Source of the DNA: Paraburkholderia acidisoli
GTDB lineage: Bacteria > Pseudomonadota > Gammaproteobacteria > Burkholderiales > Burkholderiaceae
Direction: 5' to 3'
Assembly (NCBI RefSeq): GCF_009789675.1
Contig: NZ_CP046915.1
Coordinates: 1-64,000 of the forward strand
Length of the DNA: 64,000 bases
The position numbers were made by a program, and so were the translations under genes. Below the pieces are notes generated by a model, which was given only the letters and a program-made list of their open reading frames with translations, did no database searches and had not been told where the DNA came from. This document shows positions 51,674-61,517 of the stretch, one piece after another (the stretch's first letter is position 1; every line of letters starts with the position of its first letter).

Positions 51674-52851
51674 CAGTGCCCGAGTATCAGGGAAACATTG
51701 CTGCCGCCAAAGGCGAACGAATTGCTCATCACGTAGCGGCGCGCCGGGTCGCGCGGCAGATGGCGCACGTCGCCGATGAGATCGAGCGCCGGCAGCGACG
51801 GGTCCGCTTCGCCGTCCCACCAGTGGCGCGGCAACGCCAGTTCGTTGCGCGCGAGCGCGAGCCACGCGAGCCCCGCTTCGCTCGCGCCGGCCGCGCCGAG
51901 CAGGTGCCCGGTGAGCGGCTTGGTCCCGCTCGCGGCCACGCCCTCGGGAAACACGCGCGCCATCAGGTGCGCTTCCATCTGGTCGTTCTTGAGCGTGGCG
52001 GTGGCGTGCAGATTCACGTAGCCGATCGCCGCGGCGCTCACGTCCGCGTCCGCGAGCGCCGCGCGCAGGGCCAGCCCGGCGCCCACGCCCTGGGGATCGG
52101 GCGCCGAGATGTGATGCGCGTCGCTGGACTCGCCCGCGCCCGCGAGCCGCACCGGCCCGGTTTCGCGGCTCATCAGGAACACGGCCGCGCCTTCGCCGAT
52201 GTTGATGCCGCGCCGGTTGGCACTGAACGGATTCGTGCGCACGGCGCTGGTCGACTCGAGCGATGCGAAGCCTTGCAACGTGAGCTCGCACAGCGAATCG
52301 ACGCCGCCCACGACGACGGCATCGCACAGCTTCGCGCGCAGCAGGCGACGCGCCGAAACGAGCGCCTTGGCGCTCGACGTGCACGCCGTGGAAATCGTGA
52401 ACGCGGGACCGCGCAGTTCGAGCGCGGCGGCGGCGAACGTCGCGGCCGTGCCGATCTCCATCTGCCGGTAATCGAAGCGCGCGCCCGCCGGCTCGCGCGC
52501 ATGGGGTGCGAACGCCGCTTCCGCCGCGCCGATGCCCGACGTGCTCGTGCCCAGCACCACGCCGACGCGCTCCGCGCCGAACCGCTCGCGCGCGGCGTCG
52601 ATCTCGGGCCGGATTTGCGCGAGCGCGGCAAGCAGCAGGCGGTTGTTGCGGCAGTCGTAGTGCGCGAGCGGCGCGGGCGGCGCGTGGTCGAGCGGCGTCG
52701 TCACGCTGCCGGCGAAGGCCGTGCCGGTCCGCGTCGCAATCGGCCCCATGCCGGGCGTTTCGCCGCGCGCGAGCGCCTCGGCGATCGCCGCCACGCCCGC
52801 GCCCAGCGCGTTGACCATACCCAGCGCGTGCAGATAAACCGGAAGCGCCAT
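51673..52851 (-). CDS. Beta-ketoacyl-ACP synthase (divergent)
   Basis: A 392-residue ketosynthase, more divergent than the other two. The active-site Cys is in ISTACTSSAKALVSA, the first His in YVNLHATATLKND (where most have NAHGTST) and the second in KPLTGHLLGAAGAS; the end NSFAFGGSNVSLIL is normal. All catalytic residues are therefore kept. The start overlaps the exporter stop (TAATG). It matches the first KS of the KS-DH-KR-KS block that is the hallmark of aryl-polyene clusters. Confidence 0.9.
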   Translation of the reverse strand: MALPVYLHALGMVNALGAGVAAIAEALARGETPGMGPIATRTGTAFAGSVTTPLDHAPPAPLAHYDCRNNRLLLAALAQIRPEIDAARERFGAERVGVVLGTSTSGIGAAEAAFAPHAREPAGARFDYRQMEIGTAATFAAAALELRGPAFTISTACTSSAKALVSARRLLRAKLCDAVVVGGVDSLCELTLQGFASLESTSAVRTNPFSANRRGINIGEGAAVFLMSRETGPVRLAGAGESSDAHHISAPDPQGVGAGLALRAALADADVSAAAIGYVNLHATATLKNDQMEAHLMARVFPEGVAASGTKPLTGHLLGAAGASEAGLAWLALARNELALPRHWWDGEADPSLPALDLIGDVRHLPRDPARRYVMSNSFAFGGSNVSLILGH

Positions 52852-55283
52852 TACGTCTTTCTCCCTTGCGCCGGCAACATGCCCGCGGACATGCCGATCG
52901 GCGCGAGCAGGACCGCCACCATGATGCCGAGCGACAGCGTCGCGCCGAAGCTCTTGAGCGCGGGCATCGAACTCATGCCGAGCATGCCGAACGAGAGCAG
53001 CGTGGTGGCCGCCGAAAGCAGCACGCCCGTCCACACCGCGCCGATATCGGCGGCGGCGCGCAGAGCGCCTTCGCGCAGGAACACCGCGTAGTTGGCGCCC
53101 ACGCCCAGCACGAGCATCAGCGCGAGCAGATTGAACAGATTGATGCGCACCTGCGCATAGCCGAACACGGCGAGCGTCACGCCGATCGCGAGACACACGG
53201 GCAGCGCGACCGCGAACGCCGCGCGCCAGCCGTAGCGCAGCATCAGCAGCGCCAGCACGAGCGCGAGCGCACCGGCGAGCCAGATCGCGCCGTCTTGCCG
53301 GTAAGCGCCGAACAGCCGCGACACGCTCGCCGCCTTGTCGACGAAACTCACGCCGGGCAGCGTTCTCGCGAGCGCGGCCAGCGCCGCTTCGTTGGCGCTC
53401 GACACGCCTTGCGGCAACACCACCGCCGCGAACGCGCCCGGCGTGCTCGACGAGCGGCCGAGCCACAAATGGCGGAACGGCTGCGACCACGGCTCGCGCA
53501 GCCAGTCGTCGACGTGCAGCACGGCCGCGCCCGATTGCGCCCAGGCGGCGGGCCACGCCTGCGCGACGTCGTCGCGAAAGCCGGCTTCGCCGAGCAGCGC
53601 GCGCAGTCGCGCGGGATCAGCGAACACGCGCGCGGCCAGCAGCGCGTGGTCGGCTTGCTGCTGCCGCACCGAGGGCACGAACGACGTGACCGACTGCCAG
53701 CCGCTCAGCGCCGCCTCGCCTTGCAGCGCGCCGAGTCGCGCCCCCAGCGCTTCGGCGCGCTCCAGCACGTCTTCCGGCGTCGCGCCGCGCACCACGAAGA
53801 ACTGCGCGCTGTTGTCGGCGCCCACGGCGGCACTCACCGCGCGTTCCTGCGCCACCAGCGAAGGATCGCGCTGGATCAGCAGATGGATGTCGTCGTCGCT
53901 GCGCAGTTGCAGCCAGCCCGGCACGGCGACGATCACGAGCGCCAGCCCGACGCCCCATGCGCGCCGGCCCCCGATCACCGCGTGCCATTTGGCGAGCGAC
54001 GTTGCCGCGACCGCGAACAGCCCGCGCGGGCTGCGGCGCGCGGGCCGCGTCATGAGGCTCGGCAGCAGGCTGAGCACCGAAGCAAAGGCCGTGAAGATGC
54101 CGACGATCGCGAAGCAGGCGATCTGCTTGAGCGCGGGAAACGGCGCGAAGGTCAGGATGGCGTAACCCAGCAGACTCGTGCCGAGCGCCACGGCCAGCGC
54201 GGGCAGCACCTCGCGCGCGCCGCGCCACGGCGCCCAGCGCTCGCGCGCGCCGAGATACACCACAAAATACTGGATCGAATAGTCGACCGCTTCGCCAATC
54301 AGGCTCGCGCCGAACACCAATGTGAGCAAATGGAGCTTGCCGAACACGAGCAGCGTCGCGGCCAGCGCGCACAGAATGCCGAGCGCCGTCGAAAGCAAAC
54401 CGAACACGATCAGGCGCGGCGAACGGAAGATCCACAGCATGAGCAGCGAGATACCCACCGCCGACACCACGCCGATGCGATGCACGTCGCGCTCCGAGGC
54501 GCGGCGCGCGGCTTCGGCGTAGAACACGGCGCCCGTGCGCGCCACGCTCACGTCCGGCCATGCCGCATGGAGCGCCGCCTCGCCGTGCGCGAGCGCGCGC
54601 AGCACGCCGCGCTGGACGTCCGACTCGTACGCCGAGCCGGGCAGCGTGCCGACCACGAGCACGCTCGTGATGGCGCCGCGATGCGCCACCAGCAAGTCGT
54701 CTTCGATACCGAGATTCGACGCGGCCAGCGGCAGCGCACCGAGCCAGTGCTGGAGCCAGCCGAACGGATCCTCGGCGAGCGAGGTGGCGAGGCCCGCGTT
54801 CGGCAGCCCGTAAAGCCGTTCGGCGAGCGCGTCGTGCAACGCCGTGGGGTCGTTCGCGCTGCCCGCGAGCGTCGCGCGATCGCGCGCCGTCAGCAGGTGG
54901 AAGCGGTATGGCAGATAGAAGCGCGTGATCCTGCCGGGATCGAACGGCGGCAAGCGCGCGGTCACCGAAGCGAAGGCGCGGCTCGCGGTCAACGTGTCGC
55001 CCAACTGCCGGGCGGCCGCCTTCGCGTGCGCCGCGTCGCGGCTCGACACGAGCAGCACCGCGCGATTGCCGAGCACGCGCGCGAGTTGATCGACGGCCTC
55101 TTCCGCCACCGGGTCGGCCTCGGTCGGCGGCAACAGCGCGAGCAGATTCGTCTGCAGCGGCGTGGGCCCGGCGAAGCGCCATGCGCAATACAGCGCCGCG
55201 GCGAGCGCGAGCAGCAGCCATGCCGCGCGCAGCGTCCATTGACGCCACGCCACGCTCGCGAACCGCAGATCGGGCGTCGTCAC
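52851..55283 (-). CDS. MMPL/RND-family exporter
   Basis: An 810-residue inner-membrane exporter with the RND/MMPL topology: one N-terminal helix, a large periplasmic domain (about 50-240), five to six helices, a second periplasmic domain (about 430-620), and five to six helices ending near the C-terminus. The motif FGASLIGEAVDYSIQYF has the conserved Asp of the proton relay in helix 4, and its counterpart in the second half is LVLGVGANYAVF. The start is a GTG at 55283 overlapping the LolA-like gene by GTGA. It probably moves the polyene lipid from the inner membrane to the carrier protein. Confidence 0.9.
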   Translation of the reverse strand: MTTPDLRFASVAWRQWTLRAAWLLLALAAALYCAWRFAGPTPLQTNLLALLPPTEADPVAEEAVDQLARVLGNRAVLLVSSRDAAHAKAAARQLGDTLTASRAFASVTARLPPFDPGRITRFYLPYRFHLLTARDRATLAGSANDPTALHDALAERLYGLPNAGLATSLAEDPFGWLQHWLGALPLAASNLGIEDDLLVAHRGAITSVLVVGTLPGSAYESDVQRGVLRALAHGEAALHAAWPDVSVARTGAVFYAEAARRASERDVHRIGVVSAVGISLLMLWIFRSPRLIVFGLLSTALGILCALAATLLVFGKLHLLTLVFGASLIGEAVDYSIQYFVVYLGARERWAPWRGAREVLPALAVALGTSLLGYAILTFAPFPALKQIACFAIVGIFTAFASVLSLLPSLMTRPARRSPRGLFAVAATSLAKWHAVIGGRRAWGVGLALVIVAVPGWLQLRSDDDIHLLIQRDPSLVAQERAVSAAVGADNSAQFFVVRGATPEDVLERAEALGARLGALQGEAALSGWQSVTSFVPSVRQQQADHALLAARVFADPARLRALLGEAGFRDDVAQAWPAAWAQSGAAVLHVDDWLREPWSQPFRHLWLGRSSSTPGAFAAVVLPQGVSSANEAALAALARTLPGVSFVDKAASVSRLFGAYRQDGAIWLAGALALVLALLMLRYGWRAAFAVALPVCLAIGVTLAVFGYAQVRINLFNLLALMLVLGVGANYAVFLREGALRAAADIGAVWTGVLLSAATTLLSFGMLGMSSMPALKSFGATLSLGIMVAVLLAPIGMSAGMLPAQGRKT

Positions 55284-56032
55284 TGCGCCGTTCCGAAGAG
55301 CGACTGGTCGGCGGGCGTGAGCGCCGTCACGGCCGCGCTGCCGCTGAACTCGTATTGCGTGGTGTCGCCGTTCGCGAACGTGATGCGCAGGCTGCGCAGA
55401 AAGTCGCCGCCCGTCATCTCGATCGTGCGCAGCGACTGCGCGATCTGCGGCTGGCGCGGCGTGAGATGCAGCTGCCACTGTGAAGGCGTGCCGCTCGCCT
55501 CGACCTCGAATTGCGAGTAGAGCGCGCTCAGGTCGCCACCGAGCATCGCGCGCATCGTCTTCGCTATCTCGGCGGCGCCGCGCGCGCCTTGCGCCGAGCC
55601 GTTCGCCACACGATGGCCCTGCGCGTCGACGGTGACGATGCCGCTGTCGCTCATCACCCACGTCTTCCGGTACGGCGTGTCGATCTGCCAGATCACGCCG
55701 CGCTCGCGGTAGAACAGCAGCGCGCCAGTGCTCACGAGCGGCGCCTTCATCGCGGCGAGCGTTTGCGTTTGCGTGAAGCGGGCGCGCACGCCCTGCGCGC
55801 GACCGAGATGCGCGGCGATCTGCGAGACCAGCGCGGCGTCGCTCGCGGTGGCGGCGTTCGTCGGCGCGGGCGCTGCGGCGGCCACGGCGGGCGAATGGGC
55901 GGCAAGCACCAGCGAGAGGACCAACGCGGGAATCAACGTCGGGACCAGAGCGGGAATCAACGCCGGGACCCGCGCGGGAACCACGACAGGCACCGTCGCC
56001 AGCTTCGAGGCGACTCGTTTCAACTTGCGCAT
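55280..56032 (-). CDS. LolA-like outer-membrane lipid carrier
   Basis: A 250-residue periplasmic protein of the LolA superfamily (LolA-like cluster subtype). The mature part shows VRARFTQTQTLAAMKAPLVS, GVIWQIDTPYRKTWV and GGDFLRSLRITFANGD, matching the half-barrel strands of LolA-like lipid chaperones. The N-terminus is unusually long and repetitive: within residues 17-45, Val/Ile-Pro-Ala-Leu units recur before the hydrophobic core and AVAAAAPAP. It is coupled to the MMPL exporter and overlaps the thioesterase gene by 13 bases. Likely role: ferrying the lipid across the periplasm. Confidence 0.85.
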   Translation of the reverse strand: MRKLKRVASKLATVPVVVPARVPALIPALVPTLIPALVLSLVLAAHSPAVAAAAPAPTNAATASDAALVSQIAAHLGRAQGVRARFTQTQTLAAMKAPLVSTGALLFYRERGVIWQIDTPYRKTWVMSDSGIVTVDAQGHRVANGSAQGARGAAEIAKTMRAMLGGDLSALYSQFEVEASGTPSQWQLHLTPRQPQIAQSLRTIEMTGGDFLRSLRITFANGDTTQYEFSGSAAVTALTPADQSLFGTAQ

Positions 56033-56484
56033 GCGCGCTCCCCGTCGCGCGCGCGAGCGCGCTCGATGTTGTCGATCACGATGGGCGGCGAAACGAACTG
56101 GAGTTCCTGCGTGCCCGCGTGCACCGCGACCTGGATCGTGTAGCCCTTGGTGAGTCGCGTGCGCGACGCGACATCGACGATTTCATAGCCGATCTTCAGG
56201 CGATTTTCGAATTCGAGCAGATGCGCGCACACCTCCAGCTGCTGGCCGTAGACGGCGGAACGCACATATTTCAGATGCGCCTCCACCACCGGCCAGAGAT
56301 AGCCCGACGCCTGCATCTCGCGATAGTCGTAATCGAATTTGCGCAGCAGCGCCGCGCGGCCGAATTCGAAATACTTCAGGTAATGGCCGTGCCAGCAGAC
56401 GTTCATGGCGTCCACGTCGTGGAACGGCACTTCGACCCGTGCACTCGCGCTCAACACGGCAGCTGGCATGCGTGCGCCGCTCAT
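56020..56484 (-). CDS. 4-hydroxybenzoyl-CoA-thioesterase-fold thioesterase
   Basis: A 154-residue hotdog thioesterase. EVPFHDVDAMNVCWHGHYLK (about residues 18-37) is the 4HBT signature with the catalytic Asp, and FEFGRAALLRKFDY follows. It would release or edit aryl/acyl intermediates from ACP. The ATG at 56484 overlaps the ammonia-lyase stop by four bases. Open frame upstream is a shadow. Confidence 0.88.
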   Translation of the reverse strand: MSGARMPAAVLSASARVEVPFHDVDAMNVCWHGHYLKYFEFGRAALLRKFDYDYREMQASGYLWPVVEAHLKYVRSAVYGQQLEVCAHLLEFENRLKIGYEIVDVASRTRLTKGYTIQVAVHAGTQELQFVSPPIVIDNIERARARDGERACAS

Positions 56485-58052
56485 TGCCCGTCTCCCGCGT
56501 GGCGCCCGATGAAATCGCCGGCGGCGATGCGGGCCGTCATCGCGCGCAACTCCGCTTCGAGCGCGCGGTCTTCGTCGACGAACGGCGAGGTGGCGGCCAC
56601 CTCCGCCATCAGGCTCGCCAGCGGCGCGGGCAGCACGGTCGTCTGCGTCATTCGCACGCGCAAACGCGCGGCCTGCACGCACGCGAGCGCATGCGCCGCC
56701 GCGACCTGCTCGGTCAGTTGCAGCACGCGCAGGCAATCACGCGCCGCGATCGTCCCCATGCTCACCTTGTCCTGGTTGTGCGCCTCCGTGGAGCGCGAGA
56801 ATACGCTGGCGGGCAGGGTGTGCTTGAGCGCCTCCGCCGTCCACGCCGACGACGAAATCTGCACGGCCTTGAAACCGTGATTGATCGCCGCGCGCTCGCC
56901 ACGCACGCCGGTGAGATTGCGCGGCAGGCCGTTGCTGAATTTATCGTCGACGAGCAAGGCCATCTGACGGTCCATCAGATCGGCGAGGTTCGCGACGGCG
57001 GTCTTCAGGCCGTCCATCGCAAACGCGATATGGCCGCCATAGAAGTTGCCGCCGTGCAGCACGCGCTCGCCGTCGGGGTCGATCAGCGGGTTGTCGTTCG
57101 CGCTGTTCAGCTCGTTTTCGATATCGCGGCGCATCCACGCGAGCGCGTCGCCGAGCACGCCGATCACATGCGGCGCGCAGCGAATCGAATAGCGGTCCTG
57201 CAAGCGGTGGCCGGGCGTGTCCGGACGCCCGGCGAGGTCGGCGCGAATCCACGCGGCGGCTTCGCCCTGTCCGGCGTGCGGCTTGGCTTCGAAGATCAAG
57301 GCGTCGAAATGCGCGGCGCGGCCGTCGAGCGCCACGGTGGCGAGCGCGGTCAGGCGGGCGGCCAGTCGCGCGAGCTGCGCCGCGCGGGCGAATGCGAGGC
57401 ACGCGAGCCCCGTCATCACCGCCGTGCCGTTCATGAGCGCGAGGCCTTCCTTGGGCGCGAGCACGAGCGGTTCGCGGCCGAGTGCGCGCCACGCCTCGCG
57501 CGCCGTGCAGGCCGCGCCGCGAAACTGCACGTCGCGTTCGCCCGCGAGCGCCGCCGCGACGTAGGAAAGCGGCGTGAGATCGCCGCTGGCGCCCACCGAG
57601 CCCTCGGCCGGAATGCGCGGCAGCACGCGATGGTTGACGAGGTCGGCGAGCCGCTCCAGCAGCACGAGCCGCACACCCGACATGCCGTACGCGAGCGAAT
57701 TCAGGCGCGCGGCGATCACGGCGAGCGCCGCGGCATCGTCGAGATACTCGCCCAGACCGCAGCCGTGATAGCGCGTGAGCTGCAACGGCAACGCTTCGAC
57801 GAGCGCCATCGGCACATCCACCACGCACGCGTCGCCATAACCGGTGTTGACGCCGTACACGGTTGCGCCCGCCGCCAGATGACGGCGCAAAAACGCCGCG
57901 CCGCGTTCGATGCGCGCGCGCCACGCCGCGTCGTCGCTCAAACGCACGGCCGCGCCGTGACGCGCCACGGCCACCACGTCCTCGATACTCAGGCGGCGGC
58001 CGCCGATCACGACCTCGCGCGCATCGACATCGCTCAGATCACGTTCGGCCAT
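56481..58052 (-). CDS. Aromatic amino-acid ammonia-lyase (HAL/TAL family)
   Basis: A 523-residue MIO-dependent lyase that eliminates ammonia from an aromatic amino acid. The self-cyclising triad Ala155-Ser156-Gly157 is in GSVGASGDLTPLSY, and YGVNTGYGD (66-74) carries the catalytic Tyr. At the substrate-selectivity site (Ser-His in histidine lyases, His-His in many tyrosine lyases) this protein reads Tyr95-His96 in LTRYHGCGLGE. In flexirubin-type clusters the enzyme is a tyrosine lyase giving 4-hydroxycinnamate, the starter; I favour that here. The start at 58052 follows GGGAGCG; a further ATG at 58088 would add 12 residues. It overlaps the glycosyltransferase gene. Confidence 0.9.
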   Translation of the reverse strand: MAERDLSDVDAREVVIGGRRLSIEDVVAVARHGAAVRLSDDAAWRARIERGAAFLRRHLAAGATVYGVNTGYGDACVVDVPMALVEALPLQLTRYHGCGLGEYLDDAAALAVIAARLNSLAYGMSGVRLVLLERLADLVNHRVLPRIPAEGSVGASGDLTPLSYVAAALAGERDVQFRGAACTAREAWRALGREPLVLAPKEGLALMNGTAVMTGLACLAFARAAQLARLAARLTALATVALDGRAAHFDALIFEAKPHAGQGEAAAWIRADLAGRPDTPGHRLQDRYSIRCAPHVIGVLGDALAWMRRDIENELNSANDNPLIDPDGERVLHGGNFYGGHIAFAMDGLKTAVANLADLMDRQMALLVDDKFSNGLPRNLTGVRGERAAINHGFKAVQISSSAWTAEALKHTLPASVFSRSTEAHNQDKVSMGTIAARDCLRVLQLTEQVAAAHALACVQAARLRVRMTQTTVLPAPLASLMAEVAATSPFVDEDRALEAELRAMTARIAAGDFIGRHAGDGQ

Positions 58053-59766
58053 GGGCGCTCCCGCTGGGGTTTCCGCTGGGATTTCCATTGGGACGCGCCC
58101 AGAAGTCGTAGAAGTTGAACCATTGGTAAGGCGCCTTGCGGCAATAGTGTTCGAGACGCGCCGCGAAGCGCTGCGCCCACGCCGCGATATGCTCGGCGCG
58201 CGCGCGCCGCGGCAACTCGATGCGCTCGGCGAACGGTTCGAAATACAGCCGGTAGCCGCCGCGCTCCTTCAGGCAGAACAGCAGATAAACGGGACACGCG
58301 AGCGCATGCGCCAGCACGTACGGACCTTGCGCGAACGCGGCGGTCGCGCCGAGGAAACGCGCCTCGGTCGTGCGCCCGCTTTCGCTCGCGGGCGTGCGGT
58401 CGCCGACGATCACGAGCAATTCGCCGCGCTCGATGCGCTCCTGCATCATCAGCGCCGTTTGCGGGCCGAAGTCGCTCACTTCCATCAAATGCTGCGCGAA
58501 GTCGCGGTGCGCGCCCGCCAGCACGCTGTTGAAGCGCTTCGCGTGCCCGGTGTAGACGATGGCCGTGACCTTGGTGTGCGCGCCGCGCACGGCGAGCGCG
58601 CGCGCCATTTCCAGATTGCCGTGATGCGAACCGATCACGAGCGCGCCGCGGCCGCTCGCGACCAGCGCGTCGAAGGCCGTGGCGTCGTCGATACACACGT
58701 CGGACGGCTCGACACGGCCGGACCAGGCGGCGAGTTTGTCGAAACCCGATTGCGCGAACGCCAGCATATGGCGATACGCGGTGAGCCAGCCGGGGCGCGG
58801 CGTGCGCGGCTCGGGCGCCGCCTGCCGCAAGCGCTCGAAATAACGCCGCGACGCCTCGCGCGCGGGCCGCCCCGTGAGCAGGAAGTACGCGACGATCGGG
58901 TGCAGCCAGAGCGCCGTGAAACGCCGCCCGAACACACGGCAACTCAGTGCGAGCAACTGCATGCCGAGGCGGCTGCCCCGCTCCGCCGTGCGCCACCAGG
59001 GCGCGCCGCCGTGCGCCCGTGCGCGCGGCAGCAGCTTGTGCGCGAGCAGCAGCGGCAAGCGCGCCAGCATGCCCGCCACGAGCCGCGTATGACTGCGGCT
59101 GATGCGCACGTTGTCCCACAGCACGTCGAAATGCGACACGCCTCCGGCGGCATAGGTGACGGCCGTCGGGATCGACACGAACTCGACGCGGCGCCAATGC
59201 AGACGCACGAGGATCTCGATGTCGAAATCCATGCGTTCGGGCAGCTTCACGCGGTCGATCAGCGCACAGGCGAGATCGAGCGGGTACAGCCGGAACCCGC
59301 ACATCGAATCGCGAATCGTGAACGAGAGCGTTTCGATCCAGACCCAGACGTGCGTCAGATAGCGGCCGTAGAGACGCGCCTTCGGCACGCTCTCGTCGTA
59401 AATGGGCCGGCCGATCACGACCGCCCGCGGGTTCGCTTGCGCGGCGTGCAGGAAGCGCGGCACGTCGGCGGCGTCGTGCTGACCGTCCGCGTCGATCTGC
59501 AAGGCGTGCGTGTAGCCCGCGTCGCGCGCCGCGCGCAGCCCCGCCATCACGGCCGCGCCCTTGCCGCCGTTTTCGGGCCGGCGCAGCAGCGTGAGTTGGC
59601 CCGCGTAACGCCGCGCGAGTTGCGCGAGCACCTGCTGGGTGGCCGCGTCGCTGCCGTCGTCCACGACGATGAGCGGCAAGCCGTGCACGACGAGATTCGC
59701 CACGGTGCCGCCAATCGCGTCCTTGTGGTTGTAAATCGGCACGACGATGCAGGCGGCGAGACTCAC
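58039..59766 (-). CDS. Glycosyltransferase family 2 fused to LpxL-type acyltransferase
   Basis: A 575-residue two-domain protein. Residues 1-230 are a GT2 domain: CIVVPIYNHKDAIGG, LIVVDDGSD, the nucleotide-binding IDADGQHD and RDSMCGFRLYPL. Residues about 285-560 form a lauroyl/myristoyl-acyltransferase (LpxL/HtrB) domain with GSHHGNLEMARAL containing the His catalytic motif, and VGDRTPASE. It should glycosylate and/or acylate the polyene lipid for membrane anchoring. The start is a GTG at 59766 overlapping the ligase stop. The C-terminus ends in a short repeat (NPSGNPSGS) encoded by DNA that also holds the next gene's start. Confidence 0.88.
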   Translation of the reverse strand: MSLAACIVVPIYNHKDAIGGTVANLVVHGLPLIVVDDGSDAATQQVLAQLARRYAGQLTLLRRPENGGKGAAVMAGLRAARDAGYTHALQIDADGQHDAADVPRFLHAAQANPRAVVIGRPIYDESVPKARLYGRYLTHVWVWIETLSFTIRDSMCGFRLYPLDLACALIDRVKLPERMDFDIEILVRLHWRRVEFVSIPTAVTYAAGGVSHFDVLWDNVRISRSHTRLVAGMLARLPLLLAHKLLPRARAHGGAPWWRTAERGSRLGMQLLALSCRVFGRRFTALWLHPIVAYFLLTGRPAREASRRYFERLRQAAPEPRTPRPGWLTAYRHMLAFAQSGFDKLAAWSGRVEPSDVCIDDATAFDALVASGRGALVIGSHHGNLEMARALAVRGAHTKVTAIVYTGHAKRFNSVLAGAHRDFAQHLMEVSDFGPQTALMMQERIERGELLVIVGDRTPASESGRTTEARFLGATAAFAQGPYVLAHALACPVYLLFCLKERGGYRLYFEPFAERIELPRRARAEHIAAWAQRFAARLEHYCRKAPYQWFNFYDFWARPNGNPSGNPSGSAHGRT

Positions 59767-61517
59767 GCGGCCTCCCGGTACACGAACACGCCCGAGGCGC
59801 AGTCGCGCGCGCCCAGCCGCCACGCGAACGTCACGCGGCGGCGCGCCGCGTCGTGCGTGAGCGCGAGCCCGAGCAGCGCGCCCGGCGGCACCGGCGCGAG
59901 AAACTTCAATTGCTCCACCGAGGCGAGCACACGCGCATGCGGCAGCCATTCGCCCGCGAGACGCATCGCCCAGTCGACCTGCACCACGCCGGGCAAGATC
60001 GGCAAACCGGGAAAGTGCCCCGCGAAATGCGCGAGCGCAGGCGGCACCCGCAATTCGAACGCGCGCCCGTTCGCCTCGTCCCACTCGGCCAGCAATTCGA
60101 AGCCTTCTTCGCGCGCCATGAAAGCGCGCGCCACCGCTTGCGCCGGCACCTTGCCGCGCGCATCCACGGGCAGCGCGCGCAGGATGCGCCAGTGACGCGG
60201 CAGCACGACCGCGTCGAACCAGTTCGCGAGATGGCGGCGCAACGCCTTCAGCAGCACGACGCGGCCGTCGCGGCGCAACGCTTCGCGGCCCGCTGCCGAC
60301 AACACCACGAGTGCGCCGATGCGTTCGCGCGCGCCCGCGCGCTCGCGGCCGAGCGGCACGGTGCGCACTTCGGCCACGCCGGGATGCAGCAGCAGCCGGC
60401 TTTCCATCTCGCCGAGCGAGATGCGTTTGCCGTCGAGCTTGACCACGCGATCGAGCCGGCCACGCAGGCGGAAGCGGCCTTGCGCGTCGAATTCGACTTG
60501 ATCGTCGGTGCGATGCCAGTCCGCGTGAACGAGGTGCGGGGAACGCACTTCGAGCCCGCCTGCCGAGGGCGCTTCGGGCGTATCGACCGTATCGGCAATC
60601 TCGCCCGCGCGCACCGCGACGCCGGGCAATGGCGTCCACGCGTCCCCTTCGCTCTGGCGGCGCCAGGCAATGCCGCCTGTTTCCGTGCTGCCGTAGATTT
60701 CGAGCGGCGCGGCGCCCAGCGCGGCCGCATAGCGCTGCGCCGTCTCGCCCGGCAACGGGCCGCCCGAGGAGAAGAACGCGCGCGGGCGCGGCGCGAGCGT
60801 GGCGAAGCCGGGAAGATCCGGCCAGCGGGAAAGTTGCGCGGGCGTCGACACCACGACGCTCGCGCCGCGCCGCTCGATACCCGCAATACCTGCGATGCGC
60901 GCCTGCAACTGCGCGGGCTCGACACAGGTGGCGCGGTCGAATGCGCGCCCCGCCGCGAGCGGCCAGAAAACGCGAAACAGCAAGCCGTAGATGTGGTGAT
61001 GCGGCACGCTCGCGAGCACGACGGCCTCGCTGGCCAGCGCGCCCCATGCGGCTTCGAGCGTGCGCACTTCGGCGTCGAATTGCGCGAGCGTCTTGGGCAC
61101 GGCTTTCGGCGCGCCGCTGCTGCCCGAGGTGAACAACGTGAGCGCGGCATTCGCGTCGATGAGGCCGGAGTGCGTAGCGTCGCGCGTGGCCGAAGTCTCG
61201 GCGCACCGGGGCGCGAGCAGGCGGTCGTCCAGCATCGCGTCGCTGATGTCGCGCAATTCGGCGAGCGTGCCCGGCGCGGCACTAGCCGGAATCAGCGGCA
61301 CCTTGCCCGCCGCCAGCAGCCCGAACAAACCGCAGGCGAACCGGTAGGGATCGTCGCTCCACAAAACGACGCGCCGGCCCGGCTGCCCCTGCATGCGGGC
61401 GGCCACGCCGAGCGCGTGCGCGCGAAAGGTCGCGAAATCGACCACGTGGTGATCGTCGAAACATACCGGGCGGCCGCCATCGCACGGCGTCACGAGCAAG
61501 GCGTGCAGCGCGATCAT
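59763..61517 (-). CDS. AMP-dependent acyl/aryl ligase fused to FabZ-like dehydratase
   Basis: A 584-residue fusion. Residues 1-460 are an ANL-superfamily adenylating enzyme: the P-loop LFTSGSSGAPKAVPKT (about 128-143), YGSTETGGIAW, and RLDRVVKLDGKRISLGEME with the hinge and catalytic Lys region. The C-terminal about 110 residues contain FAGHFPGLPILPGVVQVDWA, a FabA/FabZ-type hotdog with its catalytic His. It should activate the arylpropenoic starter for loading onto ACP and contribute a dehydration step. In several described clusters these functions are separate genes; here they are joined. Overlaps both neighbours. Confidence 0.9.
   Translation of the reverse strand: MIALHALLVTPCDGGRPVCFDDHHVVDFATFRAHALGVAARMQGQPGRRVVLWSDDPYRFACGLFGLLAAGKVPLIPASAAPGTLAELRDISDAMLDDRLLAPRCAETSATRDATHSGLIDANAALTLFTSGSSGAPKAVPKTLAQFDAEVRTLEAAWGALASEAVVLASVPHHHIYGLLFRVFWPLAAGRAFDRATCVEPAQLQARIAGIAGIERRGASVVVSTPAQLSRWPDLPGFATLAPRPRAFFSSGGPLPGETAQRYAAALGAAPLEIYGSTETGGIAWRRQSEGDAWTPLPGVAVRAGEIADTVDTPEAPSAGGLEVRSPHLVHADWHRTDDQVEFDAQGRFRLRGRLDRVVKLDGKRISLGEMESRLLLHPGVAEVRTVPLGRERAGARERIGALVVLSAAGREALRRDGRVVLLKALRRHLANWFDAVVLPRHWRILRALPVDARGKVPAQAVARAFMAREEGFELLAEWDEANGRAFELRVPPALAHFAGHFPGLPILPGVVQVDWAMRLAGEWLPHARVLASVEQLKFLAPVPPGALLGLALTHDAARRRVTFAWRLGARDCASGVFVYREAA

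Noticed and set aside
52866..55520. 884-codon plus-strand frame opposite the MMPL exporter
   Set aside because: Composition dominated by Arg, His, Gln and Glu; antisense of a clear exporter.
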